Of a stretch of DNA of 64,000 nucleotides, positions 52,051-60,823 are shown piece after piece. Positions within the stretch are counted from its first letter, which is position 1; every line of letters begins with the position of its first letter. The notes beneath the pieces are model-generated. The model searched no databases and was not told the DNA's origin. It was given only the letters and a program-made list of their open reading frames with translations. A program made the translations under genes and the position numbers. Source of the stretch: Stramentimicrobium sp964433555 (GTDB lineage: Bacteria; Atribacterota; Phoenicimicrobiia; Phoenicimicrobiales; Stramentimicrobiaceae); contig CAYSRG010000007.1 in the NCBI GenBank assembly GCA_964433555.1, positions 16,942 through 80,941 of the forward strand. The letters run 5' to 3'.

Positions 52051-54033
52051 TTAGGCTTTTTGTTGATTTTGTTTTTTATATTGAAAAAATAAAACAATTA
52101 CTAAGATAACCAGACCAACTAAATCAGTTATTAAGTCAGGTGATATAAGCAATATGGCACTAATGAATAGCAAAATTCTCTCATAGAACTGTGTTTTAAC
52201 TAATAAAAAACCACCAGCAGCTGCGCCAAGAGACAAAACACCTGCTAAGGAGGTAAACATCAATTGAATAGTATGTAAAGCAGAGCCTTCTAATCCCATC
52301 AATCCAGGATTAATAGCGAATATATATGGAATCATAAAACCTGCAACGGCTAATCTTACAGCAATAAATCCAGTTCTCATAGTATTGCCTCCAGATATAC
52401 CAGCACCTGCATAAGCAGCTACAGCTACTGGGGGTGTTAAATCGGCAATCACTCCAAAATATAGAATAAACATGTGCGCTGCTAAAGGTAGAACACCCAA
52501 TTGTACCAAGGCAGGCGCTGCCATAATAGATAAAATTATGTATTTTGCAGTAGTGGGTAACCCCATTCCTAATAAAATAGAAGCAATCATAGTAAAGAAC
52601 AAGGTGAGTAATAAATTTCCTCCTCCTAATGATACTATACCACTGGCAATCTTCAAACCTAACCCAGTTAAGGTTACAACACCAACTACCATACCTGCAC
52701 AGGCACATGCTGCTGCTACTCCTAAAGCACCTTTAGCTCCATCTTCGAATGCACCAAAAAAATTTTTTAAGTTAAGTCTTGTTTCTTTTTTGAGCATACT
52801 TATCGCCAAGCTCATTACGATAGCCCAGAAGGCAGCAAATAGAGCTGTATAACCTCTAACTAACAGATATACTAGTCCTAAGATTGGTAATAAAAGATGG
52901 CCTTTTTCTTTTAATACCAGATTTGCTTTTGGTAATCGATCTTTTGGCAATCCTCTTAAGTTATATTTACATGCCTCTAAATGAACCATGGTCATAACGG
53001 CAATATAATAAATTATAGCAGGAATAGCTGCTGCAGCAGCTATTTTTATGTATGGTATTTCTAAAAATTCAGACATAACAAACGCTGCGGCACCCATAAC
53101 AGGAGGCATTATTTGTCCGCCAGTAGAAGCCGCAGCCTCTACTGCTCCGGCAAAATCTTTTTTGTATCCTATACTTTTCATTAAAGGAATTGTGAAACTT
53201 CCGGTGGTAACAACATTAGCTACAGAACTACCATTAATAGATCCCATAAAGCCACTGGCAATAACTGCAACTTTAGCAGGTCCTCCTGTAGTGTGCCCAG
53301 CTAAAGCCATTGATAAATCGATAAAAAATTTTCCCATTCCAGTTTTGTTCAATACAGAACCAAAAAGGATAAAAAGAAAAACAAAAGAAGAAGATACTCC
53401 TAAAGGAATACCATAAATACCTTCTGTTTGCATATACAAATGTTCAATGATTCTTTCTAAAGAATATCCTCTATGGGCAAAATATCCAGGCATGTAGGGA
53501 CCAAAATAAGAATATATTAAAAATACTATTACTACTATTGGTAATTCTGGGCCAATTGCTCTCCTGGTAGCTTCTAATACTAATAATATTGTAATTCCCC
53601 CCATAAGAAGATCAATGTTACTTGGTAATCCAGCTCTAAATACAAGTTCTTTATAAAATATTATCAAATATAAGCTCGTTGCTGCTCCTACCAGGGATAA
53701 TATTATATCGAAAAAGGGTACTGTTGATTTATCACTACCAATGCCTTTTTTAGTTGTTGGGTATAGTAGAAATATTAGTGCCAAAGCGAAGGCTAAATGT
53801 AGCGCCCTTTGTTTTAATGCTAACCATAGTCCAAACCCACCAGTATAAAAATGAAATAAGGACATGCTAATGGCTATGATTGAAATAACTATAGCAATAA
53901 AACCTATTGGTCTTCTTACATTAGATTCGCTATCATACTGTTCTAACAATTTTTGCACATCGATTTTTTCTTTTTCATCACTTAAAATACTATTATTTTT
54001 AGATTCAATTTTATTATCTAAATTATTTTTCAT
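52051..54033 (-). CDS. TRAP transporter, fused small and large membrane subunits (DctQM type, TAXI family)
   Basis: Na+- or H+-driven importer permease, 660 aa. Begins with an acidic cytoplasmic segment, then a small 4-TM (DctQ-like) part (about 44-160) fused to a 12-TM DctM-like part with repeated GAAAFVMSEFLEIPY, GLGLKIASG and GMGLPTTAKYI elements. The 4TM/12TM fusion is typical of TAXI-TRAP systems. The start overlaps DUF1850 by 11 bp. The imported substrate cannot be read; TAXI systems are known for glutamate and similar dicarboxylates but most are unknown. Confidence 0.93.
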   Translation of the reverse strand: MKNNLDNKIESKNNSILSDEKEKIDVQKLLEQYDSESNVRRPIGFIAIVISIIAISMSLFHFYTGGFGLWLALKQRALHLAFALALIFLLYPTTKKGIGSDKSTVPFFDIILSLVGAATSLYLIIFYKELVFRAGLPSNIDLLMGGITILLVLEATRRAIGPELPIVVIVFLIYSYFGPYMPGYFAHRGYSLERIIEHLYMQTEGIYGIPLGVSSSFVFLFILFGSVLNKTGMGKFFIDLSMALAGHTTGGPAKVAVIASGFMGSINGSSVANVVTTGSFTIPLMKSIGYKKDFAGAVEAAASTGGQIMPPVMGAAAFVMSEFLEIPYIKIAAAAAIPAIIYYIAVMTMVHLEACKYNLRGLPKDRLPKANLVLKEKGHLLLPILGLVYLLVRGYTALFAAFWAIVMSLAISMLKKETRLNLKNFFGAFEDGAKGALGVAAACACAGMVVGVVTLTGLGLKIASGIVSLGGGNLLLTLFFTMIASILLGMGLPTTAKYIILSIMAAPALVQLGVLPLAAHMFILYFGVIADLTPPVAVAAYAGAGISGGNTMRTGFIAVRLAVAGFMIPYIFAINPGLMGLEGSALHTIQLMFTSLAGVLSLGAAAGGFLLVKTQFYERILLFISAILLISPDLITDLVGLVILVIVLFFQYKKQNQQKA

Positions 54034-54592
54034 ACATCTTCTCCTGAACTCTTAAATTTTCTAAAAAATATCTAATCACATTTAATCTTTTTATATCAAT
54101 TATTAATAAGGAATCTCCAATTGTATCTGATAAATTAATTTCTTGCTTATTAAAAACAAGAATATTTCCTCGATCTTTATAAATCCTGTAATATAATGGG
54201 AGTCCAATTTCCCTATGCATATTTTTTATTTTAAATTTGTGGTCTTCTATCACAAAGATTTCATTTTCAAAAGCAGCATATGGGAGCCCGGCTCCGTGAT
54301 CATGAAAATGGGTTTCGGTGAGCATCATTTTACCACCATTATCTATTTTAAAAAATTCCCAAACAGGAGTTTGTGCAACAGAATGAATATAAGCTAAGGA
54401 TATTTTTTGATTGGGAGAAATTTTTTTTTGAAAAATTATTTTTTCATCAGGAAATGTCTTAATATTTATAGTATAAAAAAAATTATTTACCATAAAAATA
54501 ATAGATATTATTGCTAATGATAGCACAAAGAAATAAACATATAAATATAATTTACTTTTAATAAAAATGGTTTTTTTATTTTTTATATTCAT
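54023..54592 (-). CDS. DUF1850 protein of TAXI-TRAP operon
   Basis: Small membrane-anchored protein of unknown function, 189 aa from the ATG at 54592 (an upstream start at 54664 falls inside a hairpin loop). One N-terminal membrane segment, then the DUF1850 signature SLAYIHSVAQTPVWEFF and HDHGAGLP. It occurs next to TAXI-TRAP genes in many bacteria and is probably an accessory subunit. Overlaps the permease by 11 bp. Confidence 0.88.
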   Translation of the reverse strand: MNIKNKKTIFIKSKLYLYVYFFVLSLAIISIIFMVNNFFYTINIKTFPDEKIIFQKKISPNQKISLAYIHSVAQTPVWEFFKIDNGGKMMLTETHFHDHGAGLPYAAFENEIFVIEDHKFKIKNMHREIGLPLYYRIYKDRGNILVFNKQEINLSDTIGDSLLIIDIKRLNVIRYFLENLRVQEKMYEK

Positions 54593-54640
54593 TGTTATAG
54601 TTATAAAATCTTCAATATTATTCAAAATAATATTTAGATA

Positions 54641-54688
54641 AAGAAATCCGGGTACAATTATCATAATGTAATGTTCCCCGGATTTCTT
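54641..54688 (-). terminator. strong intercistronic hairpin after TAXI receptor gene
   Basis: AAGAAATCCGGG (54641-54652) and CCCGGATTTCTT (54677-54688) pair perfectly over 12 bp with a 24-nt loop. It lies 30 bp past the receptor stop and 49 bp before DUF1850. The following T-run is short (TTTCTTTATC), so it may be a leaky terminator or a 3' stabiliser that keeps receptor mRNA in excess of permease. Confidence 0.7.
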
Positions 54689-54718
54689 TTACAAATATCA
54701 ATCGAGCATAGACTTAAA

Positions 54719-55675
54719 TTATTTTATTAGCTCAATTTCCTTATAATATAGCTCAGCACCTGGATGAAGCGGAATAGCCATTCCAGCTAAAGCAGTTTCA
54801 AGTGTAATATTCTTTCCTTGAGCATGTACTTGAGCTAGAACATTTATATTTTCCCATAGAGCCTTAGTCATTTTATAAACTAAAGTAGGATCTAATTGCG
54901 AGTCACAGATCCAAAGAGCCGGAGTAGCTAAGGCTAACACTGGTTCTTCTATACCAGTATAAATGCCGGCCGGAATTTCAGTAATTCCATAATAAGGTAT
55001 TTCTACAATTAATTTTTCAGCTACTTCCAAATCCACAGGTACCAAAACAAGGTCACGAATAGTGGCAATATTTATAATACTGGAAGTAGGATAACCAGCA
55101 GTAACAAATCCGGCATCAATCTGACCATCGATTAATCTGTCAGCTACCTCATTAAAATCAATATAATCAACACTCATATCATCATAGGTGAGACCATGGG
55201 CATTTAAAATAATTCTGGCATCGGCTTCTGTACCACTATTGGGAGCGCCAACTCCTACTCTTTTTCCTTTTAAATCGGCAATTGATTTAACTCCAGAAGC
55301 TTTGGTGGCAACAATATGAATTGTTTCAGGATATAAAGAAGCAATTCCTCTTAAATTAGTAATTGGTTGTTGCCCAGCCTGAAGCCCGGTAGCGGTATAG
55401 GACCAATATGTTGTATTAGCCTGGGAAAAGGCAGTTTCAATTTGATGACGGGCAATTAAATTACAATTAGCAATTGAAGCACCAGAAGTCTGTGCGGTTA
55501 CAATTAAACCTTCCACTTGATTAGAAAGTAATTGGGCTAGAGCACCGCCCAACGGGTAATAGGTTCCTCCCGTTCCACCGGTAGCAATAGCAAGGAATTT
55601 TTGTTGGGCTACACTGCTTACACTGAATGTTAAAAACAAAGTAGCAATGATTAAAAATGTGAGTAATTTTTTCAT
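54719..55675 (-). CDS. TAXI-family TRAP solute-binding protein
   Basis: Extracytoplasmic receptor of the TRAP importer, 318 aa from the ATG at 55675 with GGAGG upstream. A signal peptide (MKKLLTFLIIATLFLTF, then SVSSVAQQ) precedes the mature fold. FLAIATGGTGGTYYPLGGALA, TAQTSGASIANCNLI and GVGAPNSGTEADARIIL are family hallmarks. Substrate unknown. It is the first gene of the TAXI-DUF1850-permease-DUF3048-cdd run, with its own promoter. Confidence 0.94.
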   Translation of the reverse strand: MKKLLTFLIIATLFLTFSVSSVAQQKFLAIATGGTGGTYYPLGGALAQLLSNQVEGLIVTAQTSGASIANCNLIARHQIETAFSQANTTYWSYTATGLQAGQQPITNLRGIASLYPETIHIVATKASGVKSIADLKGKRVGVGAPNSGTEADARIILNAHGLTYDDMSVDYIDFNEVADRLIDGQIDAGFVTAGYPTSSIINIATIRDLVLVPVDLEVAEKLIVEIPYYGITEIPAGIYTGIEEPVLALATPALWICDSQLDPTLVYKMTKALWENINVLAQVHAQGKNITLETALAGMAIPLHPGAELYYKEIELIK

Positions 55676-55788
55676 AGATTTAAATAACCTCCAAAAAATA
55701 TTTTTATTGGACAAAAAAAGATTTAAAGGTATATTTTGTTTCTTACCACTCCTCTCTGTATATTTTCTTAACAATCTTTTATATTAGT

Positions 55789-55817
55789 ATTATGCATTAT
55801 TTTTAGCAAAATTTCAA
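55789..55817 (-). promoter_or_regulatory. strong promoter for TAXI-TRAP operon
   Basis: TTGAAA (55817-55812) and CATAAT (55794-55789) on the minus strand, 17 bp apart. Predicted start near 55782 and a leader of about 107 nt ending in GGAGG. Confidence 0.7.
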
Positions 55818-55935
55818 CTTTTAGAAAGCATTACAATTTAATCTGGAATTAAAAAATACTGTTATTGTAATATGGAGATATAGATAGCGTAACCTAGGGC
55901 CAATTTTAGAATAACTAAAGAGAAGTAACTTAAAC

Positions 55936-56403
55936 TTAATTAATATCCCTTCTACCTAATGAGATATTATTAATAATTTCCTTTTCTAATGCTTTCATCT
56001 TATCTGTTTTATTTTCATAATCATGATCAAGCCCGATCAGATGTAAAAAACCATGAATCGACAGTAGCATTAACTCATATAGTAAAGAATGACCACAAGA
56101 AATTGCCTGTCTTTGGGCTGTTTCAACTGAAATTACTATATCTCCTAATAGGTATTCTTTTTCATTGTTAAATAAAGGATCATTATTTTTTTCTTCAACC
56201 TGACTGAAAGCTAAAACATCAGTAGAAGTATTGGTATTTCTGTATTTTTTATTCAATTCTTTAATTCCTATATCATCAGTAAGCAGAAGACTTATTTCAC
56301 TAGTTTTATTTTGATTCATTAATTTCATTGCTCTCAGCAATGTTTTTTTCAGTATCTGAAGATTTATTATTTGTTTCTGATTGTTTTTTATTAATACTTT
56401 CAC
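55936..56403 (-). CDS. ybeY: endoribonuclease YbeY (16S rRNA maturation)
   Basis: Metal-dependent endoribonuclease for 16S rRNA 3' processing. It is 155 aa with HGFLHLIGLDHD (three-His zinc motif) and the N-terminal TDVLAFSQVE. The start at 56403 gives a proper first strand (KVLIKNNQKQ) and helix, so the protein truly begins within the yqfF/pgpH reading frame: the two genes share 98 bp in different frames. Confidence 0.94.
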   Translation of the reverse strand: MKVLIKNNQKQIINLQILKKTLLRAMKLMNQNKTSEISLLLTDDIGIKELNKKYRNTNTSTDVLAFSQVEEKNNDPLFNNEKEYLLGDIVISVETAQRQAISCGHSLLYELMLLSIHGFLHLIGLDHDYENKTDKMKALEKEIINNISLGRRDIN

Positions 56404-58555
56404 TTTGAGAACGTTCCTTCTTTAATTTGTTTATTAATTCTTCGTCAGGATACTCTACTCTATTATGAAACATACCAGTTAAAATCCTGGAAAAAACATC
56501 TTTAATTCTATTTAATTCTCTTAAAGTCAGGTTACAATCGTCAAGCTGACCGTTAACTAAATTTTTATTAATAACGTTTTGAGTTAAATTCTTAATACGA
56601 GTAGCAGTAGGATTGTTTAAAGTCCTGGCTTCCGCTTCAAGCATATCAGCAAGTAAAATTACCCCCGCCTCTTTGCTTTGAGGTTTTGGTCCAGAATAAC
56701 GATAATTTTCTTCATTTACTTCACTAGATTTATCTCCATTTGTTTGTAAGGCACGATGATAAAAATAACTTATAATCCCTGTTCCATGATGTTGATTAAT
56801 TATATCAACAATTGACTTAGGTAATTTATACTTTCTAGCTATATCTATTCCATCCTTGACATGAGAAGCTATGACCAAAGCGCTTAAGCTAGGCTCTAAA
56901 TCATCATGAGTGTTTTTATAAGCTTCTTGATTCTCAGCAAAGAAATAAGGTCTTTTTAATTTTCCCACATCATGATAGTAAGCACCTACGCGTGCTAATA
57001 AAGAATTTGCTCCTATCTCTTCAGTTGCCGCCTCTGCCAGATTACCTACTACCACACTATGATGATAAGTTCCCGGAGCCTCAACTAATAATTGTCTTAG
57101 TAAAGGTTGATTAGGATTTGATAATTCCATTAATTTAAAAGAAGAAGATATATCAAAGAGGCTTTCCAAAAAAGGCAGAGTGCCGATAGTTAAAATAGTA
57201 GAGATGAATCCATTCAGTATACCCCACATGCTATTTTGTAATATAACTTCAGAACCACTCCTGTGAATTAAACCAAGAGCAATGATAGATAAAATATTTA
57301 TCACAGCAATAAAAAGACCAGCACGTGTTAAACTAGAACGTTGGGTAGCCTTTCTAATACTAAAAATTGCTATTAAACCTCCAGCTAGAGCTACAATCAT
57401 ATAATTTATATCACCTAAAAAGATAAATCCAATATTAAAACTAATAAGGAATGTCATCCACAAAGCTAATCTTGAATCAAGAGTTATAGCAATAAGCATG
57501 GAAGCAAAAGCAGCTGGTATTAGATATCCCGATATTTCACTAGCTATCTTAGCCAAAAATATTATAGCAAGATATATTACCCCTAACAGTATTAGTTTAG
57601 CAATATCATGATAAATTTCTTTATGATAGGCAAAAATATACAAGCTTAATAAAAAAATTAATATTGCGTTGATGAAAATTAAACCAAATATATTCTTGAA
57701 ACGCACTACTGGATTTTGTAATCCTAAGGCTTCTAACTTTTCAATATGTTCACCAGTAACAATTTCACCCTTTCTAATAATAATTTGATCTTTTCTGATA
57801 ATATTTTTGACATCTTTTACTGCAGCAACTGCTTCTTGTTTTTTAACCTGAGTAGCTTGTTCGTCTAAAAAAAGACTTGCTCTTAAAAATTTTTCTCCAA
57901 TTTCTCCTGCTAAGATAGCATTATAGGGATTAGTGGATAATTCATTTATTTCTCTGATAACTTGTTTTTTTGCTTGTTCTGTATCATTTTCTTTAATGCC
58001 CTGTTGCATAATTCTTTTTATTGATAAGTTTACATTTCGTTCAATCTCTTCCAGCGAAAATTGATCTAATTTCATTAAACTTATTATTGAGTTTTCTCTA
58101 TCAAATGAATACTTTTCAGCTATCAGTTCTAAATCATTACTAATTAAGGAGTAGTCAATTATTTCATCAGATTCTTGGTTATTCCTGATCTGTTTTTCTA
58201 TTATAATAGTGCTATATTGTTTTCTAAGCCCTCTTATGTCTGAAAAAAAATCAGACAATTCTTTCTCTACATTTTCTATACTGGCTAAATTTAGATTGAA
58301 TAGCTCACGAGTTGATTTTTCAGCTTCTTCCTTTAGCTTTTCAGTAGCTTTTTTATCAATAATTTCAATCGTTTCTGGGGAAGTAATGTCTCTTGGAGCA
58401 ACCTCTCCCACTTTTAGAAGAATTTTACCAAAAATAAAATTAATTGATAAAATGAAAGTTATAATGATAATTATCAGGAAAAAAAATAGGAATCTTTGTA
58501 AAAAGCTTTTTTGAAATATTTTAATATTTTTTCTATTAGTTTTGTCTATTTTCAT
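56306..58555 (-). CDS. pgpH: 7TM-HD cyclic-di-AMP phosphodiesterase (PgpH/YqfF)
   Basis: Multi-pass membrane HD-hydrolase that cleaves c-di-AMP in Firmicutes. It is 749 aa: an N-terminal helix and extracellular 7TM-HDED region (about 45-285), seven membrane helices (about 290-480), then a cytoplasmic HD domain with HHSVVVGNLAEAA and YYHDVGK, EAEARTL, and a charged tail rich in Ser/Lys/Asn/Glu that overlaps ybeY. Located phoH-pgpH-ybeY as in Bacillus. Confidence 0.94.
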   Translation of the reverse strand: MKIDKTNRKNIKIFQKSFLQRFLFFFLIIIIITFILSINFIFGKILLKVGEVAPRDITSPETIEIIDKKATEKLKEEAEKSTRELFNLNLASIENVEKELSDFFSDIRGLRKQYSTIIIEKQIRNNQESDEIIDYSLISNDLELIAEKYSFDRENSIISLMKLDQFSLEEIERNVNLSIKRIMQQGIKENDTEQAKKQVIREINELSTNPYNAILAGEIGEKFLRASLFLDEQATQVKKQEAVAAVKDVKNIIRKDQIIIRKGEIVTGEHIEKLEALGLQNPVVRFKNIFGLIFINAILIFLLSLYIFAYHKEIYHDIAKLILLGVIYLAIIFLAKIASEISGYLIPAAFASMLIAITLDSRLALWMTFLISFNIGFIFLGDINYMIVALAGGLIAIFSIRKATQRSSLTRAGLFIAVINILSIIALGLIHRSGSEVILQNSMWGILNGFISTILTIGTLPFLESLFDISSSFKLMELSNPNQPLLRQLLVEAPGTYHHSVVVGNLAEAATEEIGANSLLARVGAYYHDVGKLKRPYFFAENQEAYKNTHDDLEPSLSALVIASHVKDGIDIARKYKLPKSIVDIINQHHGTGIISYFYHRALQTNGDKSSEVNEENYRYSGPKPQSKEAGVILLADMLEAEARTLNNPTATRIKNLTQNVINKNLVNGQLDDCNLTLRELNRIKDVFSRILTGMFHNRVEYPDEELINKLKKERSQSESINKKQSETNNKSSDTEKNIAESNEINESK

Positions 58556-59552
58556 TTTTAAAATTATTTTGTTCAGAGTTTTTCATATTTTTTTTATCAT
58601 ATTTATAAGCATTTTCATAAGCAAGTATAATTTCTTTAACCAATCTGTGTCTAACTACATCCTTTTTTTCTAGATAAATAAAGGCAATGCCTTTGATATC
58701 TTTCAAGATCTCAGCTATACTAATCAAACCAGAATTAATTTTTTGAGGTAAATCCACTTGGGTTATATCACCGGTTATTATAATCTTTGATCCAAAACCA
58801 AACCGGGTTAAAAACATCTTCATTTGCCCTAAGGTAGTATTTTGTGCATCATCTAATATAATGAAAGAATTGTTTAATGTTCTTCCTCTCATGTAGGCAA
58901 GAGGAGCAATTTCAACAACTCCACGCTCTAAAAAGTTTTTAAATTTTTCTGAAGGCATCATTTCATATATTGCATCATATAAAGGTCTAAAATAGGGATT
59001 GATTTTTTCCATTAAATCACCAGGAAGAAATCCAAGGCTTTCGCCGGCTTCTACAGCAGGACGAACCAAGATAATTCTATCAACCTCTTTTTTCTTTAAA
59101 GCAGAAATGGCAATCGCAACTGCCAGATATGTCTTTCCGGTACCAGCTGGACCAATAACAAACAAGATATCATTATTATTAATATTTTCTAATATCTGCT
59201 TCTGGCCAAAAGTTTTTGGTCTGATTATTTTATCTTTCTTAAAAACCTCTATCCCCACATTATATAACTCATTCAACTGAAAGGAATAATTTTCCTTTAT
59301 AATTTCTACTTGATATTTAATTTCTGATAAATCGACTGCATTTCCTCCTCGAATAATGGCTAATAAGTCTTCGATTAACATAACTGCCTGCTTAACATTT
59401 TTTTTGTTACCGAAAATACTGATATGATTACTGTTTCTAGTGGAAATATTTACTGACAATGATTTACAGATAAAATTAACCTTGGTATCAAGATAACCAA
59501 ATAATTCTCTCAATTCATTTTCGCTTTTAATTAAAACTAAATGTTCATGCAT
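58536..59552 (-). CDS. phoH: PhoH-like ATPase
   Basis: Cytoplasmic P-loop ATPase possibly linked to RNA metabolism, 338 aa. It has an N-terminal KH-like region (about 20-100) and PhoH core with GPAGTGKTYLAVAIA near 136 and FIILDDAQNTTLGQMKMFLTR, GFGSKIIITGDITQVDLP. Start ATG at 59552 with GGTGG upstream. Its end overlaps pgpH by 20 bp. Confidence 0.94.
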   Translation of the reverse strand: MHEHLVLIKSENELRELFGYLDTKVNFICKSLSVNISTRNSNHISIFGNKKNVKQAVMLIEDLLAIIRGGNAVDLSEIKYQVEIIKENYSFQLNELYNVGIEVFKKDKIIRPKTFGQKQILENINNNDILFVIGPAGTGKTYLAVAIAISALKKKEVDRIILVRPAVEAGESLGFLPGDLMEKINPYFRPLYDAIYEMMPSEKFKNFLERGVVEIAPLAYMRGRTLNNSFIILDDAQNTTLGQMKMFLTRFGFGSKIIITGDITQVDLPQKINSGLISIAEILKDIKGIAFIYLEKKDVVRHRLVKEIILAYENAYKYDKKNMKNSEQNNFKNENRQN

Positions 59553-59904
59553 TAGTTATCATATTCCACCGTCCTTCAAATAAGTTTGTTTCTATAGTTA
59601 AAAGACCACAAACCATTTACATTTAGCAAACAGATTTAAAAACCCCTAATATAAGTTTTTTCTTAATCATTTCTTGTTGTACTATTTTTCCTTTCGACTT
59701 TTTATCTATATTATGATAATTACTATCTTGAACTTGAGATAAAAAAAGTCAGTTAGCTATCTTAAATGATAATGGCAAAATATTATAACCGATTTTTTAA
59801 TATCTTGCAATCCAATTATTTTCATCAATCTCTATAGATAAGATTTAGTTTTATATAATTTCCGTAAAATATATTAAAGAAAAATAAAGAAAATATTTCC
59901 TATA
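59553..59904. other. intergenic region between phoH and yqeY
   Basis: No gene. Contains GACTTTTTATCT (59696-59707) against AGATAAAAAAAGTC (59737-59750), with an alternative inner hairpin using TATCT near 59724, so two exclusive folds are possible upstream of phoH. AT-rich otherwise. Confidence 0.4.
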
Positions 59905-59949
59905 AAAAAAGAAAGACCTAGTTTTCAAAAGCCAGGTCTTTCTTTTTTC
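59905..59949 (-). terminator. bidirectional-type intrinsic terminator of rpsU-yqeY
   Basis: A long stem AAGAAAGACCT / AGGTCTTTCTT (within 59909-59945), flanked by A-run and T-run on both sides; minus-strand reading ends in TTTTTTT. It begins 11 bp after the yqeY stop. The strongest terminator in the window. Confidence 0.9.
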
Positions 59950-59960
59950 AGAAAGAATTA

Positions 59961-60428
59961 TTAAGAAGCATTTTTTCTTAAAATTTTTCTTACAACTTCA
60001 CTAACCATTCTACCATCAGCATGAGATTTAATTTCATTCATAATTAGTTTAATGGCAATATTGAAGTCTTTTTCATTTCCCAGGTAATTTTTAGCAATAA
60101 TTTCCCTAGAAATCTTTTCAATTTTTTTTAAAGAAAGGCTTGCTGGTAGGTATTTTTCAATTATAGTTATTTCTTCTTTGGTTTTTTCTGTTAACTTTTC
60201 TCTCTTAGCATCAATGAAAAAATCCAGAGCCTCCCTTTCTTTTTTTAACAAAGACCTTAACGTTTTAACTATTTCTTCATTATTTAAGGTATCTCTTTTT
60301 TGAATTTCTTTATTCTTTATTTCTGAACGAATGAAACGTAAAAATGATATTTCATTCTTCCTGCCTTCCTTCAAGGCTTTTTGATAATCATTAATTATTC
60401 GAATCTCCAGGGAATCATTTTCAACCAA
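59961..60428 (-). CDS. yqeY: YqeY/GatB-like domain protein
   Basis: A 155-aa helical protein similar to the tail domain of GatB (glutamyl-tRNA amidotransferase). Motifs: LRFIRSEIKNKEIQKR, LRSLLKKEREALDFF, IIEKYLPA and ADGRMVSEVVRKIL. Not proven to modify tRNA; associated with rpsU in most Firmicutes, here directly adjacent with no spacer. Confidence 0.93.
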   Translation of the reverse strand: MVENDSLEIRIINDYQKALKEGRKNEISFLRFIRSEIKNKEIQKRDTLNNEEIVKTLRSLLKKEREALDFFIDAKREKLTEKTKEEITIIEKYLPASLSLKKIEKISREIIAKNYLGNEKDFNIAIKLIMNEIKSHADGRMVSEVVRKILRKNAS

Positions 60429-60617
60429 TTAATATCTACCTCTCCTTTTCTTTTTTCTTTGAGCGGCTATTAATTTTCTTTTTCTTCTTTCACTGGGTTT
60501 TTCGTAATATTCATGTTTCTTAATATCAGAAATAATCCCGCTTTTCTGGCATTCTTTTTTAAAACGCTTTAAAGCGTGATCAAATTCTTCATCTTCTCTT
60601 ACTATTATAGTTGCCAT
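60429..60617 (-). CDS. rpsU: 30S ribosomal protein S21
   Basis: A 62-aa basic protein with VREDEEFDHALKRFKKECQKSG-type N-terminus and EYYEKPSERRKRKL basic tail. Ribosome site GGGGGTGAGG overlaps just before the ATG. Has a near-consensus promoter at 60675-60703. Confidence 0.97.
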   Translation of the reverse strand: MATIIVREDEEFDHALKRFKKECQKSGIISDIKKHEYYEKPSERRKRKLIAAQRKKKRRGRY

Positions 60618-60674
60618 ACCCTCACCCCCTTTACTAAATGGTAAGAATAACTTCTAATGATTAAATCATATTAG

Positions 60675-60703
60675 ATTATATTATATTATTAAAAAAGTTT
60701 CAA
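60675..60703 (-). promoter_or_regulatory. near-consensus promoter for rpsU-yqeY
   Basis: TTGAAA (60703-60698) and TATAAT (60680-60675) on the minus strand, 17-bp spacer. The best promoter match in the window; leader about 50 nt. Confidence 0.8.
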
Positions 60704-60823
60704 GAAAACCTAGTTCATCTTGTTATGCTTTACTTTACTTAGCTAGTTAGTTGTGTTAGACTGTGATTAAGTTTTTGAGAATACTATTTTTAGTGGGGAA
60801 AGTATGAGAAAGGAGTACAATCA

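Noticed and set aside
52310..52708. Minus-strand 132-codon alternate frame inside the TRAP permease
   Set aside because: Overlaps the permease in another frame and reads as Cys/Tyr-rich nonsense.
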